Program-made: the position numbers and the translations under genes | Source of the DNA: Roseateles oligotrophus | GTDB taxonomy: Bacteria; Pseudomonadota; Gammaproteobacteria; Burkholderiales; Burkholderiaceae_C | Reading direction: 5' to 3' | NCBI RefSeq assembly: GCF_014204525.1 | Contig: NZ_JACHLP010000001.1 | Location: forward strand, 372,001 to 436,000 | Length of the DNA stretch: 64,000 nucleotides | The notes under the pieces: generated by a model | Seen by the model: only the letters and a program-made list of their open reading frames with translations | What the model was told of the DNA's origin: nothing | Database searches by the model: none | In this document: piece by piece, positions 17,006 through 24,896 of the stretch | Position numbering within the stretch: the stretch's first letter is position 1 | How the letters are laid out: every line of letters starts with the position of its first letter

Positions 17006-18123
17006 AGCCGCCGCCGCGCCGCCGCCTGCTGCTGGCGGCGGCCACCGGCCTGTTGGCAAGTCGGGCACGGGCGGGGACGCAAGACCTGAGTCCGCAGGCA
17101 GGCGAGACCTTGTATGCCTGGCTGGCCGAGCAACTGCCCGCCCTCTGCCAGCAATTCGCCGTGCCCGGCGCCCAGCTCTGCCTGCTGCAGGATGGGCGCA
17201 GCGCCTGGTCTTTCCTCTACGGCACAAAACTGGCCGCTCACCCCGAACTCGCGATTCAAGCGGATACCGTGTTCGAGGCCGCCTCGATGAGCAAGCCGGT
17301 ATTCGCCTGGCTGGCGCTGCGGGCCTGCGAGCGCGGCCGGCTGGCCCTGGACCGCCCGCTGGCCCGGCAAATGCCAGCGGCGGCGCTGCAGGCCTTTTTC
17401 GGCGACGCGCGGCCCGCCTCGGCGCAGCAACAGGCCTGGCGCGCGCAGATCACGCCACGCCAGCTGCTAAGCCACCGCTCCGGCCTGCCCAATTGGCGAG
17501 ACGAAGGGCCCCAAGCCGAGGGGCCGGCCCTGCCGCTGGCCTTCGAGCCCGGCAGCGATTTCCGCTACTCCGGCGAAGGCTATGCCTTGCTGCAGGCAGG
17601 CCTGGAGCACATCGAGGGCCTGCCCCTGCAGGACATCGCCCAGCGCCAGCTGTTCGAGCCGCAAGCCATGCCGCACAGCGGCTTTGTGCTGACGCCCAGC
17701 CTGGACGGCTTGCGCGCCCGCGGCCATGCCGAGGACGGCCGCCCCCTGCCCGCCGGCCGCTACACACGGGCCAATGCCGGCTACACGCTTTACACCACGG
17801 CGCAGGACTACGCCCGCTTCCTGGCCTTGATGATGGCGGATCCGCCGGCGCAGATGCTGGCGCCCCAGGTCGAGGTGAAATCGCGCCCGCCGATACGGCG
17901 CCCGCGCGGGGCGCATAGCGAGGCCGTGCAGTGGAGCCTGGGCTTTGCGCTCAACCCCACGGCGCAAGGCCTGATCGCCTACCACTCCGGCGCCAATAGC
18001 ACGGGCTTTCGGGCTTACAGCCAGTTCTCAGCAACGCGCAAAAGCGGCCTGGTCTTGCTCAGCAACAGCCTCGCCGGCCACGAGGTCTGGCAAAGACTGG
18101 TGGCGGAGATCGGCGATCTTTGA
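17002..18123 (+). CDS. Beta-lactamase-fold serine hydrolase, exported
   Basis: The 373-residue protein begins at a GTG that overlaps the receptor stop codon (GTGA), so translation is coupled. Its N-terminus PPPRRRLLLAAATGLLASRARA looks like a signal peptide with an Arg-rich front, possibly Tat. The class C beta-lactamase/esterase family marks are present: SMSK (Ser-x-x-Lys), YSGEGY in place of YxN, and HSGANS in place of KTG. Members include esterases, D-aminopeptidases and dipeptide hydrolases. Coupling to a TonB receptor beside a cyanophycinase makes a periplasmic peptidase or amidase on the imported product plausible. True beta-lactam resistance is unlikely because the KTG box is absent. 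Confidence 0.85.
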   Translation: MKPPPRRRLLLAAATGLLASRARAGTQDLSPQAGETLYAWLAEQLPALCQQFAVPGAQLCLLQDGRSAWSFLYGTKLAAHPELAIQADTVFEAASMSKPVFAWLALRACERGRLALDRPLARQMPAAALQAFFGDARPASAQQQAWRAQITPRQLLSHRSGLPNWRDEGPQAEGPALPLAFEPGSDFRYSGEGYALLQAGLEHIEGLPLQDIAQRQLFEPQAMPHSGFVLTPSLDGLRARGHAEDGRPLPAGRYTRANAGYTLYTTAQDYARFLALMMADPPAQMLAPQVEVKSRPPIRRPRGAHSEAVQWSLGFALNPTAQGLIAYHSGANSTGFRAYSQFSATRKSGLVLLSNSLAGHEVWQRLVAEIGDL

Positions 18124-18134
18124 GGCCCGGCCTC

Positions 18135-18782
18135 TCAGGCTATGCCTAACTCCACCGCCATGCGGTTCACCAAGGCCTTGAGCTGCTCGAGCTCGGCGCT
18201 CAGGCGCTGCTGCTCGGCGCGCAGAAAGGCGTAGTCCTCATCCCGGGCGGCAGCGGGCGCTGCGCTGCCGGCTTCCGCCTGCACGGCCACCTCACCGCAG
18301 AGCAGATGGGCCCAGCGCGGCTCGCGGGCGCCGGGGGCACGCGGCAGCTTGACGGCAAAGGCCGGCGTGCGCTCGGCCAGCTCTTCCAGAAAACCCTCGA
18401 CCGAGGACACATCGGCAAAGCGGTGCAGTCTCTCGGTGTTCTGCCTCAGCTCGGCCGCCGTCTGCGGGCCGCGCAGCATCAACAAGGTCAGCAAGGCCAG
18501 GGCCGCACCGGGCACGCCCAGGGCGCGTGCGCCGTTGTGCTCGTAACGCGCCACCCGGTTGCCGCTGACGCTGCCGACCAGGTGCATGGCCTTCAAGGCC
18601 TCCAGCGCGGCCAGCACATCGGCCTCGCTGGCGGCCATCACCGGCTCGCGCGCGGTCTTCTGGTTGCAGCCCAGGGTCAGGGCGTTGAGGGACAGGGGAT
18701 AACTGTCAGGCACCGTGGCTTGTTTCTCCACCAGCACGGCCAGCACACGCGCCTCCAGGGCGCTCAGGGTTCGCAAGGACAT
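18135..18782 (-). CDS. YceH family protein (DUF480)
   Basis: The 215-residue protein begins with the family signature LSALEARVLAVLVEKQATVPDSYPLSLNAL (residues 5-34, two winged-helix-like blocks follow). It contains CNQKTAREPVM and LLMLRGPQTAAELRQNTERLH. The C-terminus has a short Leu/Glu coiled segment. The role of YceH proteins is unknown; the tandem winged-helix fold hints at nucleic-acid binding. It ends 12 bases from the convergent serine hydrolase. It lies 25 bases downstream of an SDR gene on the same strand, so it may be the tail of that operon. Confidence 0.85.
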   Translation of the reverse strand: MSLRTLSALEARVLAVLVEKQATVPDSYPLSLNALTLGCNQKTAREPVMAASEADVLAALEALKAMHLVGSVSGNRVARYEHNGARALGVPGAALALLTLLMLRGPQTAAELRQNTERLHRFADVSSVEGFLEELAERTPAFAVKLPRAPGAREPRWAHLLCGEVAVQAEAGSAAPAAARDEDYAFLRAEQQRLSAELEQLKALVNRMAVELGIA

Positions 18783-18807
18783 TCGTACGCTCTAAAACAA
18801 ATAGGTC

Positions 18808-19590
18808 TCACACACCAAAGCCGTCATCGGCCTGGATCACCGCGCCATTGATGAAATGGCTCTCGTTGGCGCACAGCATCAGCAGCGAGGTGTCCAGATC
18901 GCGCGGCTGGCCGACGCGCTTGCGCGGCAGCAGCTCGACCAGCTTCTGGCCCTGCTCGCTGCCCCAGTGGTGGTGGTTGATCTCGGTGTCGATATAGCCG
19001 GGGCAGATGGCGTTGACATTGATGCCGTACTTGCCCCATTCCAGCGCCATGGCCCGGGTCATGTGGATGACGGCTGCCTTGCTCATGCTGTAGACGCCGA
19101 TCTGGCTCAGCACCCGCAGGCCGGCCATGGAGGCGATATTGACGATGCGCCCGCCGATAAAGGTGCCGGGTGCGGCGCCGCGCGCCCGCGCCAGCATGCG
19201 CTTGCCCACTTCCTGGGCGACGAAGAAGGCGCCGCGCACATTGGTGTCCATGACGAAGTCGTAATCGTCGGGGCTCACCTCGGTGAGCCGCTGGGTGGTG
19301 CTGACGCCGGAGTTGTTGACCAGGATGTCCAGCGTGCCGACCTCGGTCTCGGCATGGGCGACGGCGGACTTGATGCTGTCCAGATCGGTCACATCCAGGC
19401 TCACCACATGGGCGTCGCCACCGGCCCCCTCGATCTCGCTGCGCAAGGTCTTCAATCGCTCGGTGCGGCGGCCCGCCAGGACGACGCAGGCACCGGCCTG
19501 GGCCAGGGTCTTGGCGAATTGAGCGCCCAGGCCGCTGGAAGCGCCCGTCACCAGGGCCACGCGGCCCGACAAATCAATGCTGTAACTCAT
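18808..19590 (-). CDS. Short-chain dehydrogenase/reductase, last gene of the monooxygenase cluster
   Basis: The 260-residue protein is a classical SDR. It has the nucleotide-binding TGASSGLG, the NNSGVS structural motif, and the active-site YSMSKAA (Tyr-x-x-x-Lys). It oxidises or reduces a hydroxyl/keto group with NAD(P). A clear aggaaag ribosome site precedes the ATG at 19590. It lies 57 bases downstream of the DLH-NTF2 gene, in the same direction as the StyA/StyB-like genes. In the indole-degradation clusters I compare this locus with, one or two SDRs take part. Which step this one would do cannot be decided here. Confidence 0.85.
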   Translation of the reverse strand: MSYSIDLSGRVALVTGASSGLGAQFAKTLAQAGACVVLAGRRTERLKTLRSEIEGAGGDAHVVSLDVTDLDSIKSAVAHAETEVGTLDILVNNSGVSTTQRLTEVSPDDYDFVMDTNVRGAFFVAQEVGKRMLARARGAAPGTFIGGRIVNIASMAGLRVLSQIGVYSMSKAAVIHMTRAMALEWGKYGINVNAICPGYIDTEINHHHWGSEQGQKLVELLPRKRVGQPRDLDTSLLMLCANESHFINGAVIQADDGFGV

Positions 19591-19647
19591 CGTTGCTTTC
19601 CTCTCAGGAACTGCAATGACGATAGCACGAGCGCCGGGCGCCAAGGC

Positions 19648-20889
19648 TCAGAGCGGCTGGCCCTGGCTATTGGACCAACGGGCCATCAAACCATTGGAGG
19701 GCAGCTTCTCGTCCAGCAGCTTGTGCGCCGTCTCCATGCCCGCCACCGGCAGGCCCGCCGGGTCCAGCAGGCCGATCTGCACCAGCACCGAGGCCTGGTC
19801 CCAGTAGATGTGCTCGTGGTAGAGCTTGTCGCCGCGGAACTTGACGATGGCCACCAGGGGGATCTGCACCGCGCGCCCGGTGGGTTTGACGCCGGGCAGC
19901 ATCCAGTCGATCTCGCAGCTATGGGTGAAGCAGAACAACAGCTCGTCGACGATCTGGGTGGCGCCTATGGTGCGGGAGATGGGGATCAGGCGGGTGTCGG
20001 GCGGGTTGCTGTTGACGAAGTGGTATTTGTAAAAACGCTTGAGCGCGTCATGGCCCACGCCACCCGTCATGGTCGGGATGTGATTGACATAGGGCTGGGC
20101 CACCATGGTGGCCATGGTGGCGTCCACATCGCGGCTGGCGAACTCGTGCTCGCAATGCTTGTCCCACAGCGCCGAGAAGTCGTAGTGCGGGCCCAGCTCG
20201 GCCTTGAAGGCGGCCACCGAGCGCTGGTGGGCCATCAGGCTGGCGGCCTTGTCGAAATGGGGTGAGGCCGGGCGGGCAAAAGCGTGGTCCACACCGGGGT
20301 AGACGTAGAGCTCGCTGCGGGGCCGCTGCTGCAAGGCCTGCATGATGGTGGCGCGGGCCTCGGCCGTGCAATAACCGTCTGCTTCAGCGAAGTGCAGCAG
20401 CAGGCGGCCGCGGATATGGGCCGCCTCGTCCAGCTTGTGCTCCATGCCCACGCCGTAATAGCCCACGGCCACGTCCACATCCAGCCGGCAGGCGCTCATG
20501 AAAGCCAGCATGCCGCCCAGGCAAAAGCCCAGCACGCCGGCCTTGCCGACAAACTCGGGCCGCGCACGCAGGGCTTGCAGGGCGGCGCCCATATCCTCCA
20601 CCCCCTTGTCCAGGTCAAAGCCCTGGAAGAACTTGAACGCCTGTTGCCACTCGGCTTCGGAATAGCCCAGTTCCACACCGGCCTGCTGGCGCCAGAACAG
20701 GTCGGGGGCGATCACCACATAGCCTTCCTCGGCGTAGTGGTCGGCCGTCTGGCGCACGAATTCGTTGAGGCCAAAAATCTCCTGCGCCAGCACGATGCCG
20801 GGGCCGCTGCCGCCGGGCGGCAGGGCCAGATAGGCGCCGAAGCTGCCGCTGCCGTCAGCGGCTTGAATCCTGATGGTTTGACCGGCCAT
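19648..20889 (-). CDS. Dienelactone-hydrolase domain fused to an NTF2/SnoaL-like domain
   Basis: The 413-residue protein has an N-terminal alpha/beta hydrolase of the dienelactone hydrolase family (residues 1-230). The triad sits at Cys123 (GFCLGGML), Asp171 (FAEADGYC) and His202 (GVDHAFARP), the same numbers as in the classical Pseudomonas enzyme. Residues about 240-400 form an NTF2/SnoaL-like cone (LWDKHCEHEFASRDVDATM, HIYWDQASVLVQIGLL). I recall that the cofactor-free oxidase IifA of the Acinetobacter indole pathway is of this two-domain kind, converting 3-hydroxyindolin-2-one to anthranilate; that match is unverified. The neighbours, a StyA/StyB-type oxygenase and SDRs, support such a role. 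Alternative: hydrolase in another aromatic pathway. Confidence 0.8.
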   Translation of the reverse strand: MAGQTIRIQAADGSGSFGAYLALPPGGSGPGIVLAQEIFGLNEFVRQTADHYAEEGYVVIAPDLFWRQQAGVELGYSEAEWQQAFKFFQGFDLDKGVEDMGAALQALRARPEFVGKAGVLGFCLGGMLAFMSACRLDVDVAVGYYGVGMEHKLDEAAHIRGRLLLHFAEADGYCTAEARATIMQALQQRPRSELYVYPGVDHAFARPASPHFDKAASLMAHQRSVAAFKAELGPHYDFSALWDKHCEHEFASRDVDATMATMVAQPYVNHIPTMTGGVGHDALKRFYKYHFVNSNPPDTRLIPISRTIGATQIVDELLFCFTHSCEIDWMLPGVKPTGRAVQIPLVAIVKFRGDKLYHEHIYWDQASVLVQIGLLDPAGLPVAGMETAHKLLDEKLPSNGLMARWSNSQGQPL

Positions 20890-20948
20890 GATGGTTTGTC
20901 TCCTGATGGTTTTTCGACTGGGATTTTTCTGCGCGGCGGGCGGCCCGT

Positions 20949-21482
20949 TCAAACGCCAAACTGCCCGCGGTAGAACAGCAGGGGCGCACCCGCCCCGCGG
21001 CCGTGCTGCTGGACCCGGCCTATGAACAAGGTGTGGTCGCCCGATTCGATGGCATCCCGACTCTCGCACAGAAACAAGGCATGGCTGTCGGCCAGCAGGG
21101 GCGGTGCCTGCTCCCACAGCGGCGGCTGCAGGGCGATGCCGTGGAACTTGTCGGGCAGGCGCGAGTTGGCGAACTGCAGCGCCGTCTCGCCCTGGTGCGC
21201 CGCCAGCACATGGATGGCGAAATGCGTGGCCTGCCGGAAGGCCTGGCGATTGGGCGAACGGTTGGCCAGGCTCCAGAGCAGCAGCGGCGGCTCCAGCGAC
21301 AAGGAGGCGAAGGAGTTGACCGTCAGGCCCAGCGGCCGCCCGTCCACCGCCCGCGCGGTGATGACCGTGACGCCGCTGGGAAAACAGCCCAGGCTTTGGC
21401 GCAAGGCCTGGGGACTCAGGTCCTGGCTGAGGTCTTGGCTCAGGGCCGACGCCCCAGGCTCCACATCCAACTGCGCATTCAT
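20949..21482 (-). CDS. StyB-like flavin reductase
   Basis: The 177-residue protein is a small flavin reductase of the HpaC/StyB family. It shows LGCFPSGVTVIT, GLTVNSFASLSLEPPLLLWSL and the closing HTLFIGRVQ. It should use NAD(P)H to supply reduced FAD to the partner oxygenase. The start codon overlaps the StyA-like stop by 4 bp (ATGA), as expected for the two halves of one enzyme. Length fits StyB (about 170). Confidence 0.88.
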   Translation of the reverse strand: MNAQLDVEPGASALSQDLSQDLSPQALRQSLGCFPSGVTVITARAVDGRPLGLTVNSFASLSLEPPLLLWSLANRSPNRQAFRQATHFAIHVLAAHQGETALQFANSRLPDKFHGIALQPPLWEQAPPLLADSHALFLCESRDAIESGDHTLFIGRVQQHGRGAGAPLLFYRGQFGV

Positions 21483-22747
21483 GCCGCCTGCCCCTGCAGA
21501 TGCCGGGCCACCAAGCGCTGGCATTCCTGCGCATCGCCCCACCAGGGGAAGAAGGCGGGCGGGTGGTCGAAGTTATTGGCGATCAGGCTGGCCAGGCTGG
21601 GGCATTGGCCGGCGGCGCCCAGCAATTGCAGGATGTGCTCGGGCGGCGGGGCCAAAAGCATATTGGTCCAGCGCACCACGTCCTTGGCATAGGCCCAGGA
21701 TTGGTCGAAGGTGGCCTGCATCCAGGCGGCATCGAAGGCATGCTCGCCGCGCGCGCAGATGGCCTCGAAATAGACCTGAAAGGCTTTCGTCGCGTTATTG
21801 CTGCCCTGGCCGGTGATGGGGTCGTTGACCACCACCGCGTCGCCCATGCCCAGCACCAGGCGGCCCGAGGGCAGGCGACCCACGGGCCGGCGCACCGTGG
21901 GCGCGAAGCGGCCGGCCAGGGTGCCTAATTCGTCGCTCAGGCGCACATCGCGGCAGCGCTCGGCCTCCCAGGGCAGGTAGCGCTGCAAGATCTCGAGGCT
22001 GCGGCCCAGATGTTGCTGGGGCGTCTTCACATCGGCCCAGCAATCCATGGGGCCGCCGGGAATGCCCTCGAACACCATGATCTCGCAAGCCCCGTTCAGC
22101 GTCAGGGCCGGGAAGACAAAGTACTCGCCCACGCCGGGGATCAGATTGAAGCAGACGCGCGAAAAAGGCTCGCGCGGCCGCATGCCCTGCACATAGGTCA
22201 GGGCCAGGGCGCGCTGGGGGGCGTCGTAACAGCTTTTCTCGGCGTCACGGGCGAAGAGCTGGTTGACGATCTCGCCCTTGCCCGCCGCCAGCACCAGCAG
22301 CTCATGGCTGGCCGCCAGTTCCTCCAGCTCCGCGATGCCGGCCTCCTGCAAGACCAGGCGCCCGCCGCGTTGCTCGAAGGCCTCCATCCAGGCCGGCATC
22401 TTCAGCCGCTGGTCCACCGCCTGGGCGGGCTTGTGCAGGGGCGCGGCCCAGTCGATCAGCCGGGTGCCGGCTGGCGCAGCGGGGTCGGGGCTGGGTACGC
22501 ACAGACCTATGCCCTGCACCGGCGGGCAGTCCCGCGCCCACCAATCGAGTTGATGATCGCGCTCGATCTGCAAGGCCGCGTCGAACATGCACTGGCTGGA
22601 CATGACCCGGCCGGCGCGGATCTGCGCGGCGCTGCGGTTGCTGAGCAGGGTGACTTCGTCACCCCGGGCTTGCAGGGCCAGCGCCAGAGGCAGGCCGGAC
22701 TGGCCGGCGCCGACGATGGCGATGCGGCGTGAGGGATTGCTCTTCAT
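21479..22747 (-). CDS. StyA-like FAD monooxygenase (styrene/indole oxygenase family)
   Basis: The 422-residue protein has the FAD-binding GAGQSGLPLALAL motif near the N-terminus and the second flavin motif GRLVLGMGDAVVVNDPITGQG at about residues 290-310. The middle part fits the styrene monooxygenase substrate-binding domain. StyA-type enzymes epoxidise styrene or indole using FADH2 from a reductase, here encoded in 4-bp overlap downstream. Operon context with SDRs, a DLH-NTF2 protein and an AraC regulator matches indole-degrading iif/ind clusters better than the styrene pathway, since no StyC isomerase or StyD aldehyde dehydrogenase is present. Substrate assignment remains inference. Confidence 0.85.
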   Translation of the reverse strand: MKSNPSRRIAIVGAGQSGLPLALALQARGDEVTLLSNRSAAQIRAGRVMSSQCMFDAALQIERDHQLDWWARDCPPVQGIGLCVPSPDPAAPAGTRLIDWAAPLHKPAQAVDQRLKMPAWMEAFEQRGGRLVLQEAGIAELEELAASHELLVLAAGKGEIVNQLFARDAEKSCYDAPQRALALTYVQGMRPREPFSRVCFNLIPGVGEYFVFPALTLNGACEIMVFEGIPGGPMDCWADVKTPQQHLGRSLEILQRYLPWEAERCRDVRLSDELGTLAGRFAPTVRRPVGRLPSGRLVLGMGDAVVVNDPITGQGSNNATKAFQVYFEAICARGEHAFDAAWMQATFDQSWAYAKDVVRWTNMLLAPPPEHILQLLGAAGQCPSLASLIANNFDHPPAFFPWWGDAQECQRLVARHLQGQAA

Positions 22748-22770
22748 GGTGGTCTCCGGTTGCGGCCCGT

Positions 22771-23559
22771 TCAGGCGGCGAGTTTGGGAATGGCGGGCAG
22801 CTTCTGCTCGGGCCCCATGGCGGAATAACCACCATCCACCGCATAGTCGGCACCGGTGACGAAGCTGGCGTGGCTTGAGAGCAGAAACGCCACCACCTCG
22901 GCCACCTCGGCCGGCTCGCCCACCCGGCCCAGCAGATGGAAGGGGGCGGCCACCGCGTCGGTCTTGGCGCGGTCGCCCTGGCTCAGCTCGTCCATCAAGC
23001 GGCACCAGGTCCAGCCGGGCGAGACGGAGTTGACGCGGATGCCATCCGGCGCCAGGTCCATGGCCATATTGCGGGTCAGCTGCAGCAGAGCGGCCTTGGA
23101 CACCGGGTAAAGCCAGCGTCCGGTCTGCGCCACCTGGGCCGAGATGCTGGTGAGGTTGACGATGGCGCCGCCGCCCCGCGCCACCATGGTCTCGCGCACG
23201 GCCCGCACCATCATCGCGGCGCTGACCAGATTGACGTCCAGGGCCTGCAACCACTCGGCGCGCGGCGAGGCCAGGCCCTGGTCCAGATAGCTGCAGGCCA
23301 GGTTCACCAGCCCGTCCACCCCGCCGAGGCGCTCGCGCACCTGGCCCAGGGCATAGGCCAGGGCCGCGTCGTCGGTGATGTCCAGCCTCAGCGCCAGCAG
23401 CCTGGCGTCCTGGCGCGCCGCCAGCGCCGCCACGCCGGCCGCATCCAGATCCAGCACCGCCACCCGCGCGCCATAGCCCAGCAGGCAATCCACCACGGCG
23501 CGCCCTATCAGGGTGGCGCCGCCGGTGACGATCACGACCTTGTCCCGAAGTCCTTGCAT
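22771..23559 (-). CDS. Short-chain dehydrogenase/reductase, first gene of the monooxygenase cluster
   Basis: The 262-residue SDR has the nucleotide motif TGGATLIGRAVV, the active-site YPVSKAALLQL (Tyr-x-x-x-Lys), and VNSVSPGWTW. Its product lies 23 bases upstream of the StyA-like gene on the same strand. In the indole pathway an SDR (IifB) oxidises indole-2,3-dihydrodiol to 3-hydroxyindolin-2-one, and this gene is the best candidate for that role by position. A ggaga site precedes the ATG at 23559. The AraC-type regulator is divergent across a 204-base gap. Confidence 0.85.
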   Translation of the reverse strand: MQGLRDKVVIVTGGATLIGRAVVDCLLGYGARVAVLDLDAAGVAALAARQDARLLALRLDITDDAALAYALGQVRERLGGVDGLVNLACSYLDQGLASPRAEWLQALDVNLVSAAMMVRAVRETMVARGGGAIVNLTSISAQVAQTGRWLYPVSKAALLQLTRNMAMDLAPDGIRVNSVSPGWTWCRLMDELSQGDRAKTDAVAAPFHLLGRVGEPAEVAEVVAFLLSSHASFVTGADYAVDGGYSAMGPEQKLPAIPKLAA

Positions 23560-23715
23560 GGCTTTGTCTCCGCTTTTGTTGCTCGGTGGCCCATGCTCGG
23601 CCCGCGGCCGGCGGGCGGCTATCCGCTGGCCGCAAGCACTATCCAGAAAGTGCAAGAACTTGGCGCCGGCTGCGGGTCTGCCCAGTGACAAGCCGCGGCC
23701 AGGCGCTGCTACATT

Positions 23716-23730
23716 GATTTGCAGCAAATC
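23716..23730. promoter_or_regulatory. Palindrome in the AraC-SDR divergent promoter region
   Basis: A perfect inverted repeat, gatttgc-a-gcaaatc, sits 33 bases before the AraC-type gene and about 157 bases before the divergent SDR gene. Its position fits an operator for autoregulation. AraC proteins often use direct repeats, so another regulator is possible. Confidence 0.4.
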
Positions 23731-23763
23731 CCTGCGCCCGACTTCGAGCTAGGAACCCGGCCC

Positions 23764-24807
23764 ATGGCCTCAACGCAGCCCCGCCCCAGCGCCGCCCAGC
23801 AACTCAGCCAAGGCTGGGAGCGGGCCGCCGCGCGCCGCCTGCTGTTTGAGTCCAGCGATGTGGAGCGGGCCCAGGCCCTGGTGGGCCGGGTGTTCAAGCC
23901 GCACCGCCTGGAACCCCGGCGCAATGGCCCGGCCGGTTCGGGCTGCCGGCCGGTGGCCATGCAGATGGATCATCTGCCGCTGGGCCTGCTGAGCATGAGC
24001 CGGCTGCGCTACGGCGCCACGGTAGACATACTGCCCGGCCCGCTGGAGCGCTTCTATCTGATCCAGATCCCGCTGCAAGGCCGGGCCGAGATTGCCAGCG
24101 GGGGCTGCGACTTCCTCTCGGACGAGGCCTGCGCCAGCCTGCTCTCGCCCCAGCCCGATCTGCGCATGCGCTGGCATGCGGGCAATGAGCAATTGCTGCT
24201 GCGCATCGAGGCCTGTGCGGTGCAGCGCTTTGCGCAGAGCTGGTGCGGCCAGCCCACGCTGAGCGCCCCGGTGTTCGCGCCCCAGCTGCGCCTGGATGCC
24301 TTGCCCGCCCTGCAGGATGCCCTGCTCTCCTTGTTCGACTTCGCGGCGGCCACGCAAGAGGCCGAGCGCTACCCGCTCTCGGCCCTGCAGCTGCAGCACC
24401 GCCTGATCGCCGCCCTGCTGGCCGGCCAGGCCCATGACCACAGCCCGCTGCTGCGCGGCAGCGGTGCGCCGCTGGCGCCGCGCAGCGTGCGCCTGGTGGA
24501 GGAGTTCTTGCTGGCGCATTGCCACGAGGCCTTGAGCCCCGCCCAGCTGGCCGCCGTGGCGGGGGTCAGCGTGCGCAGCCTGTTCCTGGGCTTCCAGCGC
24601 TACCGCGGGGTCAGCCCCATGCGCATGCTGCGCGAGCTGCGCCTGCGCCATGCGCACGACGATCTCTTGCGCGCCGAACCCGACAGCCACATCACCGAGG
24701 TGGCGCTGCGCTGGGGCTTTTATCATCTGGGCCGTTTCGCCCAGGAGTACCGGGAGATGTTCGACGAATCACCGCGCGACACCCTGGCCTCGTCCCGCCA
24801 GGGCTAG
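23764..24807 (+). CDS. AraC-family transcriptional regulator
   Basis: The 347-residue protein has an N-terminal ligand-binding-like domain (AraC_binding_2 style, LERFYLIQIPLQGRAEI) and a C-terminal double helix-turn-helix at about 240-345: LSPAQLAAVAGVSVRSLFLGF and ITEVALRWGFYHLGRFAQEYR. Regulators of this subtype control aromatic catabolic genes. It is divergent from the SDR-StyA-StyB-DLH operon and is the likely activator, equivalent by position to IifR/IndR. The ATG at 23764 follows aggaa by about 10 bases. Confidence 0.85.
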   Translation: MASTQPRPSAAQQLSQGWERAAARRLLFESSDVERAQALVGRVFKPHRLEPRRNGPAGSGCRPVAMQMDHLPLGLLSMSRLRYGATVDILPGPLERFYLIQIPLQGRAEIASGGCDFLSDEACASLLSPQPDLRMRWHAGNEQLLLRIEACAVQRFAQSWCGQPTLSAPVFAPQLRLDALPALQDALLSLFDFAAATQEAERYPLSALQLQHRLIAALLAGQAHDHSPLLRGSGAPLAPRSVRLVEEFLLAHCHEALSPAQLAAVAGVSVRSLFLGFQRYRGVSPMRMLRELRLRHAHDDLLRAEPDSHITEVALRWGFYHLGRFAQEYREMFDESPRDTLASSRQG

Positions 24808-24822
24808 GCCTCAGCGTCTACA

Positions 24823-24844
24823 AAATCGAACGATCGTGCTTTTT
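24823..24844. promoter_or_regulatory. Imperfect dyad upstream of the ETF-QO gene
   Basis: An acgatcgt core (24830-24837) is flanked by cga on the left and by A and T runs. The dyad centres about 63 bases before the start codon. It looks like a TetR-type operator of the kind placed before fatty-acid oxidation genes. The assignment is by appearance only. Confidence 0.35.
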
Positions 24845-24896
24845 AAGCCGCAGGCTGGCTAGAATTGCCGGCAATCGATCTACCAGGACCCTCACG

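Noticed and set aside
17002-18123. Serine hydrolase considered as an AmpC-type beta-lactamase
   Set aside because: KTG is replaced by HSG and the gene is coupled to a TonB receptor, with no AmpR-type regulator nearby.
21479-23559. Styrene degradation pathway
   Set aside because: StyA/StyB-like genes are present, but no styrene oxide isomerase, aldehyde dehydrogenase or StyS/StyR sensor genes are next to them.
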